Positions 9,839 through 21,115 are shown, counted from the stretch's first letter. The stretch: 64,000 nt of DNA from Dromiciops gliroides (GCF_019393635.1 NC_057864.1:441314322-441378321), one strand, 5' to 3'. Translations and numbers: made by a program. Notes: a model not told the origin generated them from the sequence alone.

Positions 9839-10099
9839 TTACTCGTTTTAAAAAAAAAAAAAAGGCTGAAGTGGACAGTTTTTGTTTCTAAATATAATTA
9901 TTTCTGTTAGACTTTTCCCAGGTGACATAGCATATCTTATTTATTATTGCTTAGCGTTTGCCCAATACTTAGAAATGGGTAATTTCGACTATTTCAGAAG
10001 TATCTTTGGTCCTTTCTGTCACTCAGTTCTTCAGTTGACCACAAACTATCTGGTGCCCTTTTATTCCTTGAATTTGCTATTTTATCCCTAGTGAAATTA

Positions 10100-11220
10100 G
10101 CTGAACTTCTGACTTTCATGGTGAAACCAAGATTTGTTTCCTTTCCAAAGTAAACTGGTGAACAATTTTTCTTCCCCTGATGATTTTGCTCTAAACAGCA
10201 AAGCCTCTGACAGGCAGTGCAAATGTGAGATCTTCATTTAGCCAGTGATGGTAAATTATGTAGATTTAATTTTAGGGAATGTTTTGTGTCCTCCACTGAA
10301 TTACCATGCATACACTGAACTCAGCTAATTGAGATCTAATAGCTAAGTGCAGTGTGTGCATGACAATTCAGTGGAACATAAGTATCCAACATTCATTTTT
10401 ACAAAGTTCCACTGTAATTTAGATGTCCCAAGTAGGGGATTGTATTTTTATTTAATTAATATAGTACAAGAGCTGGTTGAAATTAAATTTTTACACATTG
10501 ACAAGACAAAAATTTGGGGTTTTTCCCCCCAGTGGCACTGAGAGCTTTTTTCCCCGTAACTTTTATATTTTGGTGGGCAGTTTATGGAATTTAGATGAGT
10601 TTTGTTTAGGTTAGTTGGAATGAGGGAGAGAGTAATGAAGGTTAATTATTTCTTAGGTTTTTAAAAGAAAAGGCATACAGTTTTTGTTAGGACTTATGGA
10701 TTGACTGTCAGCTGGAAAAAAAACATGTTTTGTCGTTTAAGAATCTTCAAGGAAAGGTACTTGGTTAATTTCAAATTTGCATATTTCTTTTAATAATCCT
10801 ACTTTCTATTTTAATGGTTTAGTAATTTTAAGTTGTGGATTATTAGGTACTAGAATTGCCATATGGTTGATGGATGAGGTAGCCTATCTAGTAAGGAAAA
10901 TGCCATCCTTATCTGATAGCACTTAAATTTGAGCCATTCCTGCTTTCAAAATTCTAAAAAAAAAAAAAAAAGATTGGGTTTAACAAAGACAGAATTTGAA
11001 AGTTCTGATTTGTGGCTTCTTTTTATGATCTCTGTAGTTAGTCCCTTCAGTTTATATTTGAATTATGGTCTTACTGTTCCAGTGGTAGAAATCCCATTTA
11101 CTTGGGATTGGGGAATTGTTTAAATAATCAAATATTATTCATGACTGTGTTTTAAAAAGAATTTTCCTTATAGTGCTAACACTTCTGGTCATCTTTCAGT
11201 ATTTGATTTTTCTAAAGAAG
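10100..11220 (+). other. Intronic DNA, nothing recognised
   Basis: AT-rich sequence with short A and T runs. No repeat family, exon or RNA gene was identified. Confidence 0.4.
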
Positions 11221-11241
11221 GGTAAATGAATAAATGAATTT

Positions 11242-11395
11242 TTATTTTATTTTATTATTTTTGCCGGGCAATGAGGGTTAAGTGACTTGCCCCAGGGTCA
11301 CACAGCTAGTGTCAAGTGTCTAAGGCCAGATTTGAACTCAGTTCCTCCTGGTTCCAGGGCCAGTGCTTTATCCACTGCGCCACCTAGCTGTCCCC
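11242..11395 (-). repeat. Marsupial short SINE inserted in an L2 3' end
   Basis: Inverted full element with a TTTTA-rich tail. It is flanked by the perfect 13-bp duplication aataaatgaattt at 11229-11241 and 11396-11408. It inserted into L2-derived sequence that resumes at 11408. Confidence 0.93.
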
Positions 11396-11525
11396 AATAA
11401 ATGAATTTATAAAGCACTTTTTAAAGTGCTATTGAGCAAAGTACTGTGCTAAGCTCTGAGAATACAAATAGAAAAGTAAACCAGACTGCTCTCAAGGAAC
11501 CCCCATTCTAATGGGGGAGATAATA
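11396..11525 (-). repeat. L2 LINE 3' end
   Basis: Blocks 'aaagtactgtgctaagctctg', 'gaatacaaatagaaaag' and 'ctctcaaggaacccccattctaatgggggag' are the inverted L2 3' UTR. Similar sequence just left of the SINE belongs to the same copy. Sequence from about 11525 to 11880 is unassigned. Confidence 0.7.
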
Positions 11526-12959
11526 TATATGGAAGGTTTTAGACACAAGTCAAATAAAAAGGCAGTGATCCTTGGACTACAAAGGCAAGGCAGATATAAT
11601 GCCTCTTTAACACAATTTCCACTGATAAAACTTGTCAGTTTCTGATGTTGAACCTTCTGACAGTGCCAAGAAATTTGGAGCAAGGACTTTCTTTTGGGGG
11701 AGTTCAGTAACTGTAGCTTGTTGTACCTGTAGGAGCAGTGGCCAGACTGGATCAGCATAGGGATTCTTCCCAGCATGAGGGTACTCGTCTGGAAAGCAAA
11801 GCTATTTGTCCCAAGGCGCTTGGAGTCAGGTCCTGAATTTGTCTTTATCAGAATCTGAGGGGAGATGGTGGTCAAAGTGGTGCTAATGGTTTGATTTGCC
11901 TGGAAATGCTGCTTCCTGTCTCTCCTTGGGTATCTTGCTGCCCCAGTTATATATGCATTTCTTTCATTATAATTGTTTTCATTGAGCTTTTAACTGATAT
12001 CCTCCCTTCTGTCCCAAGCCTTTGCATCTTAAATGGCCATTCAGCAAACCATTGTTGACAAGATAATGATTTCTCAAAATTTTATAATTAAGAATGATCA
12101 TTTTGTGTACAGAGTATTTTGGTAGATGCTGGGTAAGATGTGAATTTGAATCAACAAATATCCCTATCTTCATTTTCTGCTTTTTTCTATAATCAGTTTT
12201 TTTCTTAGTGGTCTAAAACAAGCAATGTTAGGTTCGTTGAACTTTCCAGAAGATTTTCTTTTTGGTAAGATTTATACAACAAACATTTATTAACATCTGC
12301 TTTGTGCAAGTCACCACGCTAAGTTGTTTAGCTTCTTGCTCTACTTAATTTCTACAAGTATTCTTGTGGTTTTTTGGGACACAGATTGTCTCCATTCTGG
12401 GGTTTAGATTTAATTTATTAAACAAAAACTTATTCAGTCTAGATTTCTGCCATTTGGGGGTTTTATTTAATTATACTAAAATGATAGCATAAATTCTCTA
12501 CAGTTGTTTATGGGTTTGATATGTAAAATCAATGCATAATCTTTATAAGTGAATAGTTTCATGTACCATCTTTACTATGTATTTCTTAAATGCTTTGTGT
12601 AAAGTCAGTGCTTGAGATTGTGTTATAGTTGCGTTATAGTTATAGCTTACATCTTTATAAACCACTTCAAAATGATTTGCCACTTTCAAATTACATTGTA
12701 TGTTATTTGAAGACTGATGTTTGTAGCAAGGAACAAAAACTATCATGTTTAGTTACTTTTTAAAATGTTGATTCCCTTTTTTGGTATTATACCTATTTCT
12801 GAATATATCATCTCCCTTACCTATTCAGCAAGAGGTCTTCTGTAACAAAGCTTAGCAGAAGGAGGGGGAAAGCAGTTCAGCAAGACCAAAGAAAACATCT
12901 GCTGTGCTTAACAATCTATATAGTATTCCACTGCCATAGTTCTCCACATTTACAGTGGA

Positions 12960-13665
12960 AAAAAGGAGGGAAGTATGTTTTTTCAGGTCCTCTTAGTTCA
13001 AGTTTGGTCATATAATTAGTGTTTCATTTCATATTATTTCTTCCAGTTATGTTGTTGGAATCATAGTATATGTTGTTGGGTTTTTTTAGTTTTGCTTACT
13101 TTATCCTGTTACTTCATACCAGTCTTCCCATGTTTCTCAGAATTCTTCGTGATTTGTTTAGCTATTCCACAGTTGATCAACAATAACTTTTTTTCCTAGT
13201 TCTTTTTTGGAGGGGGGGGTGGGGGCAGTGAGGGTTAAGTGACTTGTCCAGGGTCACACAGCTAGTCCTAGTTCTTCTCTAGAACTAAATGCTATTATAA
13301 TTATTTTGTATATATGCATGCTTTCTTTCTATCTTTGACCTCCTTTTGCTATATATGTAGTAGTAGAATTTGTGGGCTAAAGCTAAGGACATCCTAATAG
13401 CATTTTTTAGTATAATTTAAAATTGCTTTCCAGAATGATTGAACCATTTCCTAGCTCCAACAACAGTGTATTAGTGTGCCCATCTTTACTTGTGTCTGAA
13501 GTTTCCATCTTTTGTCATCTTTGTCACCTTCCTGATTGTGAGGTAAAACCTTTGTTTTGAAGCAGTCTTTCATATGGTTATCAGTATTTTGCAGATCTTC
13601 TTTTGAGAACCTTGCATTGATATCCTTTGACCACTGACCTATTCTCTCAATGAGAATGTGGATAG
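12960..13665 (-). mobile_element. L1 3' region, degraded
   Basis: Reverse complement of the marsupial L1 ORF2 end/3' UTR: 'gctattccacagttgatcaacaa', 'gctttccagaatgattgaacc', 'agctccaacaacagtgtattagtg', 'cattgatatcctttgaccactg'. Interrupted by a truncated SINE at 13205-13266. Confidence 0.75.
13205..13266 (-). repeat. 5'-truncated short SINE with perfect target duplication
   Basis: Only about 55 bp of the inverted 3' end ('cagtgagggttaagtgac...ggtcacacagctagt') is present. It is flanked by cctagttctt at 13195-13204 and 13267-13276. Confidence 0.85.
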
Positions 13666-13679
13666 GCACTATAAATTAC

Positions 13680-14320
13680 ACTGATCACTTAAAACATACT
13701 ATGACATAGATTTCCCTTGCCAAAGCATGGGATGACCTTTTATATGTATGTATTGATGTGTACCAACGTAGGCACCCGAGATGATTTTTAGTGGCATGGT
13801 AGATAAGAATGTAGGAGAGAGACAGGGAAAGATACACACAGAGACAAACAGGTGTGTGTGTTAGAAAGATCATACCTTGTCATCCTTCTTTTCCTCTTGA
13901 CCTTACATTTCACTTTGTTTCTCTTGAGCAACTTGATTTGTAGGGCTTGGGGTTCAAAAGTATGTCGCTGGTCATACTTTTGCTCCTTGGAGTAGTTAGG
14001 TATGCTTTCCATGTGCATATGTGTGGCTGCTTATATTGAACCTCTTTGAGAGAGCCAACAGTACCACTCCCCAGTTGTGGAAAAAATAATGAAGGAAGAT
14101 TTCACATGTTTAGTTTCTCAATTTAAAGCAATTTTTTTTTCTTGGTTACTTTCTTACCCTCTTTCCACTCCCTTCATGTTTTAGTTGAGGAAGTTTCCAG
14201 AGAGGAGATAGAATTTGATCTAGGTCTTGAAGGATTTGAATGGGTGATAGAGTGGAAAGCCATCTAATTAGATGGGAAAGAGTGTGTATAAAGCACTTGT
14301 TCTTGAGGCAGATTAGTAGA
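13680..14320 (+). other. Intronic DNA, nothing recognised
   Basis: Contains short GA-rich and GT runs (for example near 13815-13860) but no assignable repeat. The last part, near 14185-14300, has L2-like purine-rich sequence ('gatttgaatgggtgatagag') at low confidence. Confidence 0.35.
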
Positions 14321-14329
14321 CTTTCGCCA

Positions 14330-14740
14330 GTCGCAGGCGACCATGGATCAGCGCCTTGAAGAGCCACAGGCCACAGTGTGGCTGTGCAGTCTGATACGGG
14401 AGCTGCAGCTCCTGCCGCACCGAGGACATTGGAAAACTGCCCTCTCTGTTGCCCGTCGGTTCCTGCCAATCATTCGTTTTTCTTCCTCCAGAGCTTGGAG
14501 GCCCATCCCAGCTATGCGCAAGCTGCTCCTGAGTACTGAACTCCATCGGGTGCGGTCCTTGGCCATCTCCTCCCAGCTGCCAGTGTCTATTCCCAGAGCC
14601 CTCAAGTCTCACTTGCATACATCTCTGTAGCGAAGCTGGGGCGTCCAGCAGGTCTTTGGCCTGAGGCTAACTCGCCATAGAGGTCTTTAGGAATGCGCCT
14701 GTCTTGCATGCGGTACACATGACCGAGCCAGCACAGATCA
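14330..14740 (-). mobile_element. LINE ORF2 C-terminus ending in a C2H2-like finger
   Basis: On the minus strand about 14740-14610 reads WLGHVYRMQDRRIPKDL, then YGELASGQRPAGRP, the 'W-GHV-RM-D-R-PK...YGEL--G-R--GRP' block of LINE reverse transcriptases. After a frameshift, 14605-14348 is open for 85 codons: ALGIDTGSWEEMAKDR, EEEKR, then CPRCGRSCSSRIRLHSHTVAC, a CX2CX12HX3C version of the terminal C2H2 finger, and a stop. The GC content is higher than the surroundings. The clade is not resolved; it differs from the L1, L2 and RTE copies here. Confidence 0.75.
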
Positions 14741-14759
14741 GGATTAGGTTTAAGGGGAG

Positions 14760-15075
14760 CAGAGGTTTTATGCTTAAACTATTACAGTGACTTCTACAAT
14801 CTGGCCACTATTTATGTCTCCTTTGTGACTCCTATACCCAGATCAACCCATTATTTCTCGGATATGCTTCCATCATTTTTCAGGCCCTCTTGTCATTCAT
14901 TCTTCCTGGAATGCTCTTCTATCCTTCAAGGAACAGCTTAAATGCTATATTTTCTTTGAAGTTTTCCTTAGCTGCCAGTGGTCTCATACATTTTTGTTTC
15001 TGCCCCTTCTCCCCCATACTTGGATCAATTCCTTCCGTATAGTAGGCACAAAATAAATATTTGAGTGAATGATTC
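14760..15075 (+). repeat. L2 LINE 3' end
   Basis: Ordered L2 blocks: 'cttcctggaatgctcttcta', 'tcaaggaacagcttaaatgc', 'gtaggcacaaaataaatatttg', ending 'agtgaatga'. Confidence 0.75.
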
Positions 15076-15541
15076 TGAAATTCCTTTTCTTGCTGACTTA
15101 CCATTTTTATTGAGTATTACTTATTTTCACTTCATTGTTGAATCTGTATTTGCTGGATAAACAGTAGATTAGTGGAAAATGAAAGATGATTTTATTCTAA
15201 ATGTGTGGGTATAGGGCTTAGATTTTTTTTTTCTATTTGTCTTTTATATCTGATAGAAATTCTTAATTCAGTAATCAAATTGAGCTTGTTTTCCTGTAAC
15301 ACTAAAATGGTTGATCAGCAGCTGTGTTCCTTTATGGTAGGGTACTCTAACTCTTTGGTGAGGAGGAATTACTTTTTATTTCCCTAAATTCTTGATCACA
15401 GTGGGGAGCAGGGAGTTATATGTATAGACATACCTTGTTTTATTGTGTTTCTCTTTAATGTGCTTTGCAAATATTGTGTTTTTTACAAATTGAAGGTTTT
15501 TAGCAACCCTGCATCAAGCAAGAGTATTGGTGCCATTTTCT

Positions 15542-15720
15542 TTTTCTTTTTTTAAAATTAATAAATTATTTTATCTTTTTCCCGTTACATATAAAGATAG
15601 TTCTCAACTTTTGTTTATACAGGCTTTCCAATTTCAGATTTTTCTCCCTCCCTCCCCCCTCCCCTAGACAGCAAGCAATCTGATATAGGTTATATATATA
15701 TATATATGTATATGTGTGTG

Positions 15721-15764
<44 letters not shown>

Positions 15765-15852
15765 TAATAACATTAATCCTATTTCTGCATTAGTCATATT
15801 ATAAGAGAAAAATCAGAGCAATGATGAAAAACCTCAAAATAGAAAAAACAAC
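15542..15852 (-). mobile_element. 5'-truncated L1 3' end inside Tigger1
   Basis: Inverted L1 3' UTR ('ccaatttcagatttttctcc', 'gcaagcaatctgatataggt') with an internal TA/CA microsatellite. It is flanked by a perfect 16-bp duplication attggtgccattttct at 15526-15541 and 15853-15868. Confidence 0.9.
15690..15765. repeat. TA/TG/CA microsatellite
   Basis: Runs of TATATA, GTGTGTA, TATATA and CACACA inside the L1 fragment. It probably expanded from the short TA/CA sequence of the L1 3' UTR. Confidence 0.9.
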
Positions 15853-16372
15853 ATTGGTGCCATTTTCTAAGAGCATGTCTCTGTGTCACATTTTAGTAAC
15901 TCTTTCAATTTCAGACTTCTTCATTATTATTATATCTGGTGATCTGTGATCGATGTTATTATTATAATTGTTTTGGGGTGCCACAAACCAAGCCCATATC
16001 AGATGGAAAACTTAATTGATAATTGTTGTGTGTGTTCTAACGATTCCTATGACTGGCTTTTCCCCTCCTTTCTCCCTTTCCTTGGGTCTCCCTATTCCCT
16101 GAGATACTACAGTATTGACATTAGGCCCATTAATAACCCTACAATGGCCTCCAAAGGTTCAAGTAAAAGGAAGAGTCAGTCTGTGTGGCAGACTTCATTG
16201 TTGTCTTATTTTGAGAAATTGCCACAGTCATCCCACCCTTCAGCAACTACCACTCTGATCAGTCAGCAGCTATCAACATCAAGGTAAGACCTCCACTAGC
16301 AAAATGATTACAACTTATTGAAGCTTAGATGCTGGTTAGCATTTTTTTTTTTTTAATAAATGAAATATTTTT

Positions 16373-16525
16373 GGGGGGTGCAGCTAGGTGGTGCAGTGGA
16401 TAAAGCAATGACCCTGGATTCAGGAGGACCTGAGTTCAAATCCGGATTTAGACACTTGACACTTAATAGCTGTGTGACTCTGGGAAAGTCACTTAACCCC
16501 CACAAAAAAGAAAAGAAAAGAAAAG
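16373..16525 (+). repeat. Marsupial short SINE in Tigger1
   Basis: Full element with an AAAAG-repeat tail. It is flanked by aaatgaaatattttt (16358-16372) and aaatgaagtattttt (16526-16540). Confidence 0.92.
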
Positions 16526-16555
16526 AAATGAAGTATTTTTAAAATTAAGGTACCT

Positions 16556-16699
16556 GGGGCAGCTAGGTGGCACAGTGGATAGAGCACCAGTCCTGGAGTC
16601 AGGAGTACCTGAGTTCAAATCCAGCCTCAGACACTTAACACTTACTAGCTGTGTGACCCTGGGCAAGTCACTTAACCCCAATTGCCTCACTAAAAAAAA
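16556..16699 (+). repeat. Marsupial short SINE in Tigger1
   Basis: Full element flanked by a perfect 14-bp duplication aaattaaggtacct at 16542-16555 and 16700-16713. It is only 30 bp from the preceding SINE and has the same orientation. Confidence 0.94.
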
Positions 16700-17404
16700 A
16701 AATTAAGGTACCTTTTTTTTGTAAGATATAATACTATTGCACACTTAATAGACTATTGTATAGTATAAGCATAACTTTTATATGCACTGGGAAACTAGAA
16801 AATTTTTGTGATGCACTTTATTGTAGTGGCTTAGAATCAAATCTGCAATATCTCTGAGGTATGCCTGTATGTATATTGCAAATGCCACCTTTTGAGGAGA
16901 AAGAGTTCTAGTGGTACTTGACCAGCAAATTCCCTGAGCAGAAGTGGAAAGGTCAGCATTGCTGGGTTATTTTTTTTCTTATGTGAATCCTATCAGACTG
17001 TGGAGAAGAAAGTATGGTAGGGTGAAGGAATCAAGCTTAGAGATATACAAGAAATGTTGACAGATTCTCTATAGGTTAGAGACTCTTACTACCAATTACT
17101 TGGATTTTTAAAACTGTAAGGAAATTATTCTAATTTCATAGATTTAATCCTATTTCTAGTTGGTATATAGATCACCCTCACTAGGGTCTGTCAGTAAAGA
17201 TGTTCTAAATTATCCTTGGTAGATTTGTTGGTGATTGTGCTTAAAAACAGGTTTATTCAATTAATACTATAGAGTTATATCATAGAATGTTGGATTGAGT
17301 TGGAAAGAACCTTAGAAGACCAACTTCATTATATTCTTATTTTTGTTAAATATCATGGTATAAGAAGAAACTTTTTAATAAAAAGTATGTGTGTGTGTGT
17401 GTGT

Positions 17405-17541
17405 GAGTGAGGCAATTGGGGTTAAATGACTTACCCAGGGTCACACAGCTAGTAAGTGTTAAGTGTCTGAGGTCTGATTTGAACTCAGGTACTCCTGAAT
17501 CCAGGGCTGGTACTTTATCCACAGCGCCATCTAGCTGCCCC
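17405..17541 (-). repeat. Marsupial short SINE with GT-repeat tail side
   Basis: Full inverted element next to a (GT)n run. 'aaaagtatgt' before the run and 'aaaagtatat' at 17542 form the target duplication. Confidence 0.88.
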
Positions 17542-17555
17542 AAAAGTATATATTT

Positions 17556-18081
17556 TGTGAGATTTAAAATTGAATATAAGAGCATTAAACTCTCCCTTTA
17601 ACTTTTCTCTTATATATCTCCCAGACCACTAAGGAAAAGAAGCCTCTGAGCTTTAATCAGTGAGGGATTAGCTTTTATTGTTTGGGAATTAATTAGACAA
17701 CAAAAAGGTGATACCGATTAGGGAAATAGGAAAGTAGAAATACAAATGAATAATCTTATATCTAAGCTTAGTCTATATTCCATTATAAAACTCACTGAAT
17801 CCCCAAACTGCCTGCCAGGCCGAGAACCAGAGTCGACCACCAGACGTGTGTTGCCCCGGCTAAACTGAGAAGCCTGAGTGAGACAACCACAGAGCGAACT
17901 TCTACTCTGTTTTAAGTTGGCCTCTCTGAAGTACAGTGTGCTTGGCCACAGCTCTCTGGGCAGCAGGTGCACTGCTGTTTGTTGTGGTCTCCTCCCCAAA
18001 AGGGTGGTCCTTCAAAAGGCGCTTCAGTAGCATGCGCTCAACTCTCAAATGATTAAGCTAAAACTTTGGTTTCTTACCACA
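17556..18081 (-). mobile_element. ERV LTR (same family as the one at 41616)
   Basis: About 526 bp, colinear with the LTR at 41616-42082 over its ends: shared 'gagctttaatc', 'gaattaattagacaac', 'gaccaattagggaaata'-like, 'atctaagcttagtct', 'gtccttcaaaaggcgcttcagtagcatg', and the end '...taccaca'. The middle (about 17840-17980) has extra GC-rich sequence not in the other copy. Read on the minus strand it starts TGTGGTAAG and ends near CTCACA. No clear target duplication is visible and no coding region is attached. Confidence 0.75.
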
Positions 18082-19056
18082 ACTTTTAAAAGTATATATT
18101 TAAAATCAAAAGTTAGCATGTCCAGTAGGGAAACACTAGAATTTCTCCCAGTAAATACAAGAATAAAGCAAAGAGGGTCTTTTTTCCTTGTTATTAGGCA
18201 TAATTCTAAAAATATTAGTGATAACAATAAGACCAGGAAAAGAAACAAAGGCATAAAAATAGACAAAGAACAGAGCTTTCCAATTTGCTGATGATGTGAT
18301 GACTTCCCTTTAAAAAAGAACCTTAAGAATCAGCAAAGAAACTAATGGAGACAAGGGCTACAGTAAAGTAGTAGGACATGCAATAAATGCATTTATATTA
18401 ATGGTAAATCTCTAGTAATAATAAAATCTAGGAGGAAATTATAGAAAGAAGTACCATTCAAATAAATGCATAAACCATTGGGGAGTCAGTCCACTAAGGC
18501 ACACTTGGGACTTGTTATAGATATAGATACATTTGAGTTTCATGACTGGGATATACCAATGTAATAAAAATTATTTTGTGAACAAATTCTGTGATTTTGT
18601 AATATGATACTCCCTAAATGAACTTAGAAACTTAATGTTATACTAATTAAGTTTATAGAGCTAGGCAAAATAAATATCAAAATTAGTTGAGAAGAACACA
18701 AGGTCTAGAATCTCAAATCATAAGAAAAAAATAGAAATAAAAGGGGAATAGCATTTCCATACCTAAAATTATATTATGAAGCAATAATCATCAAAGCTAT
18801 CTGTTAATGTTTTAAAAATTAAGTAAATCAGTAGACTAGTCTAGTTAAGAAATAGAAACCTGAGAACATAAAAATTGCTTGGGAACTAGAACTAAGAAAA
18901 TGAAAAATCAGTCTAACAGAAAATTGAATACCTTAAGCCATACGTCATAGTATGTTCAAAATAGATATTTCATCTAGATATTAAAGGTCATATAATTTCA
19001 AAAAAATTAGAGAACTAAATCAATATTCTTTAGACCCGTGGTTTAAGAGAATTCTT

Positions 19057-19328
19057 CCTTCCTTCCTTCCTTCCTTCCTTCCTTCCTTCCTTCCTTCCTT
19101 CCTTCCTTCCTTCCTTCCTTCCTTCCTTCCTTCCTTCCTTCCTTCCTTTTCTTCCTTCCATCCCTCTTTTATTTTCTCTCTCTCTTTTTGCGGGGCAAAG
19201 AGGGTTAAGTGATTTGCCCAGGGTCACACAGCTAGGAAGTGTCAACTGTCTGAGGCCAGATTTGAATGCAGGTCCTCCTGAATCCAGGGCTAGTGCTTTA
19301 TCCACTGCATCAACTGGCTGCCCCTAAG
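19057..19328 (-). repeat. Marsupial SINE with expanded (CTTC)n tail
   Basis: Inverted full SINE (19185-19325) whose tail side has become about 105 bp of near-perfect CTTC repeat (19054-19158). 'agagaattctt' at the left and 'gagaattctt' at the right are the target duplication, placing the repeat inside the insertion. Confidence 0.9.
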
Positions 19329-19493
19329 AGGAGAATTCTTAGATTAAAGAATGGAGGTGATCCCAAAAGATAAAATAAGGAATTTTAGTAACATAGATTT
19401 AAAAAGCTTTGCCATGAACAAAATCAATGAAACTACGATAAGAAGGGAGGTTGTTGATAAGGGGGGAATTAACCTTAGCATCATATGTCTTTT

Positions 19494-19649
19494 TTTGTTG
19501 TTTTTTTTGTTTTGGTGAGGCACTTGGGGTTAAGTGACTTGCCCAGGGTCACACAGCTAGTAAGTGTTAAGTGTCTGAGGCTGGATTTGAACTCAGGTCT
19601 TCCTGAATCCAGGGCTGGTGCTCTTTCCACTGCGCCACCTAGCTGCCCC
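19494..19649 (-). repeat. Marsupial short SINE
   Basis: Full inverted element with perfect 16-bp duplication gcatcatatgtctttt at 19478-19493 and 19650-19665, inside the L1. Confidence 0.95.
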
Positions 19650-20408
19650 GCATCATATGTCTTTTATAAGGTTCTAATATCCAAGATATATAGGGATTAA
19701 ATACAAATATATGACTAAAAGCTATTCACCAATAGATAAATGGTCTAAGCATATGAACAGTTATGTAAAAGATTTCTCTGAATCACCAATAATAAAAAGA
19801 AAAGCAAATAAAAACAACTTTGAGGTTTCACCGTATACGTTGAAAATTTACCAAATGACAAAAGATGAGAATTTTTAATGTTGGAGGGGTTGTAGGAAGA
19901 TAGACACACTGTTGTTGGTTCAGCTGTAAATTAGTCTAAGCATTCTGGAAAGCAATTTGGAATTATGCTAGGAAAATGACTAAAATATACATCCATCTTG
20001 ATTCTGTGGTCCTATTGCTAGGCATATACTCCAAGGAGGTCAGAGATAGAAAGGCTACATGTACACCAAAAGATTTATAGCAGCAAAGAACCAGAAATAA
20101 AATAGATGCTCATAGATTGAGGAATAGCTAAATAATTTTCGCACACCAATGTAATGGAATATGACTATGCTATAAGGAATGATGAATATGAATTATACAG
20201 AAAGGCATGGGAAGACTTATGGGAAGGCAAAGTGAAATAAGCAGAATCAGGAAAACAAAATGTACAAGGACTATAACAATGTGAATAGAACAAAAACTCC
20301 TGCAACCAAATACTGTGTATTTATAATGCATTTGGTCCATCAACAAAAAACTTAAAAGTAATGTAAATTGGGAAAACAGTAAAAAGGAATGTGCAAGGCA
20401 TGACACAC

Positions 20409-20565
20409 TTTTTTTTTCTTTTTTTTTTTTTTTTGCGGGGCAGTGAGGGTTAAGTGACTTGCCCAAGGTCACACAGCTAGTGTCAAGTGTCTGAGGCTGT
20501 ATTTGAACTCAGGTCCTCCTGAATCCAGGGCCAGTGCTTTATCCATTGTGCCATCTAGCTGCCCC
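20409..20565 (-). repeat. Marsupial short SINE
   Basis: Full inverted element ending 'ctagctgcccc'. The left flank 'tgacacacttt' and the right 'tgacatatacttt' look like a diverged target duplication. Confidence 0.9.
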
Positions 20566-20580
20566 CTGACATATACTTTT

Positions 20581-20720
20581 TTTTTTTTAAGTGAGGCAAT
20601 CCGGGTTAAGTGACTTGCCCAGGGTCACACAGCTAGTGTCAAGTGTCTGAGGCTGTATTTGAACTCAGATCCTCCTGACTCCAGGGCCGGTGCTCTATCC
20701 ACTGTGCCACCTAGCTGCCC
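20581..20720 (-). repeat. Marsupial short SINE, tandem to the previous
   Basis: Full inverted element flanked by a perfect 15-bp duplication ctgacatatactttt at 20566-20580 and 20721-20735. The duplication abuts the end of the previous SINE, so this one is the younger insertion. Confidence 0.94.
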
Positions 20721-21115
20721 CTGACATATACTTTTAAAAAATCAAATATGACTTATTTTAACAAACTCTTCATGACCAAAAATGGATATAAAATAGATAT
20801 AGCCACAATTATAACAATTATCTGACATTTTGCCAATATAAATCAACTATAATAATGAATAATCCAAGGGAATTTAGAAAGTGCCTAGTTAGGGAGCTTT
20901 TGACCTTTTTTTGACAAACGAAGAGAGGTAATAGTTGTGGAAAACATTTAATTTAGAATATGAGCTCATTTGTTAAATCTTATGGAAATCTTATATGGAA
21001 GATCACCTGGGTTTTCCATAAGCATCTCAAACTGACCTTGTTCAAAGTAGAACTCATTACCTTTCATCATAAACTCATTCTGCAGTGTAACTTCTGTATT
21101 CTTACCAAGGGAAAC

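Larger units (their letters stand above)
15425..16867 (+). mobile_element. Tigger1-type DNA transposon, internally deleted
   Basis: Termini match the Tigger1 inverted repeats: 'tagacataccttg' at the left and 'gaggtatgcctg' at the right, each flanked by TA (15423-15424 and 16868-16869), the Tc1/mariner-pogo target. Left internal blocks follow Tigger1 ('tttttacaaattgaaggttt', 'ttgttttggggtgccac', 'aataaccctacaatggcctcc'), where MASKGSSKRKSQ marks the transposase start. The next sequence is already 3' UTR ('ttattttgagaaattgccac', 'atcagtcagcagctatcaac'), so nearly the whole transposase is missing. Later insertions: an L1 3' end and two SINEs. Confidence 0.92.
18100..20400 (+). mobile_element. 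L1 ORF2 3' half plus 3' UTR, dead
   Basis: A reverse-transcriptase remnant keeps FADD in frame at 18284-18295 (context FQFADDVMTSL), followed by stop-ridden sequence. From about 19700 comes the L1 3' block: 'agctattcaccaatagataaatgg', 'gggttgtaggaagatagacac', 'ctgtggtcctattgctaggc', 'ggaatatgactatgctataag'. Cut by SINEs at 19057-19328, 19494-19649 and 20409. Confidence 0.8.

Noticed and set aside
14343..14630. Plus-strand frame starting MDQRLEEP
   Set aside because: It is the antisense of the LINE C-terminus, whose minus-strand frame carries the recognisable RT-end and zinc-finger residues.
15690..15765. Tyr/Ile-rich frames as possible membrane proteins (here and at 21116-21203, 62824-62953)
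   Set aside because: They are translations of TA/CA/TG microsatellites.
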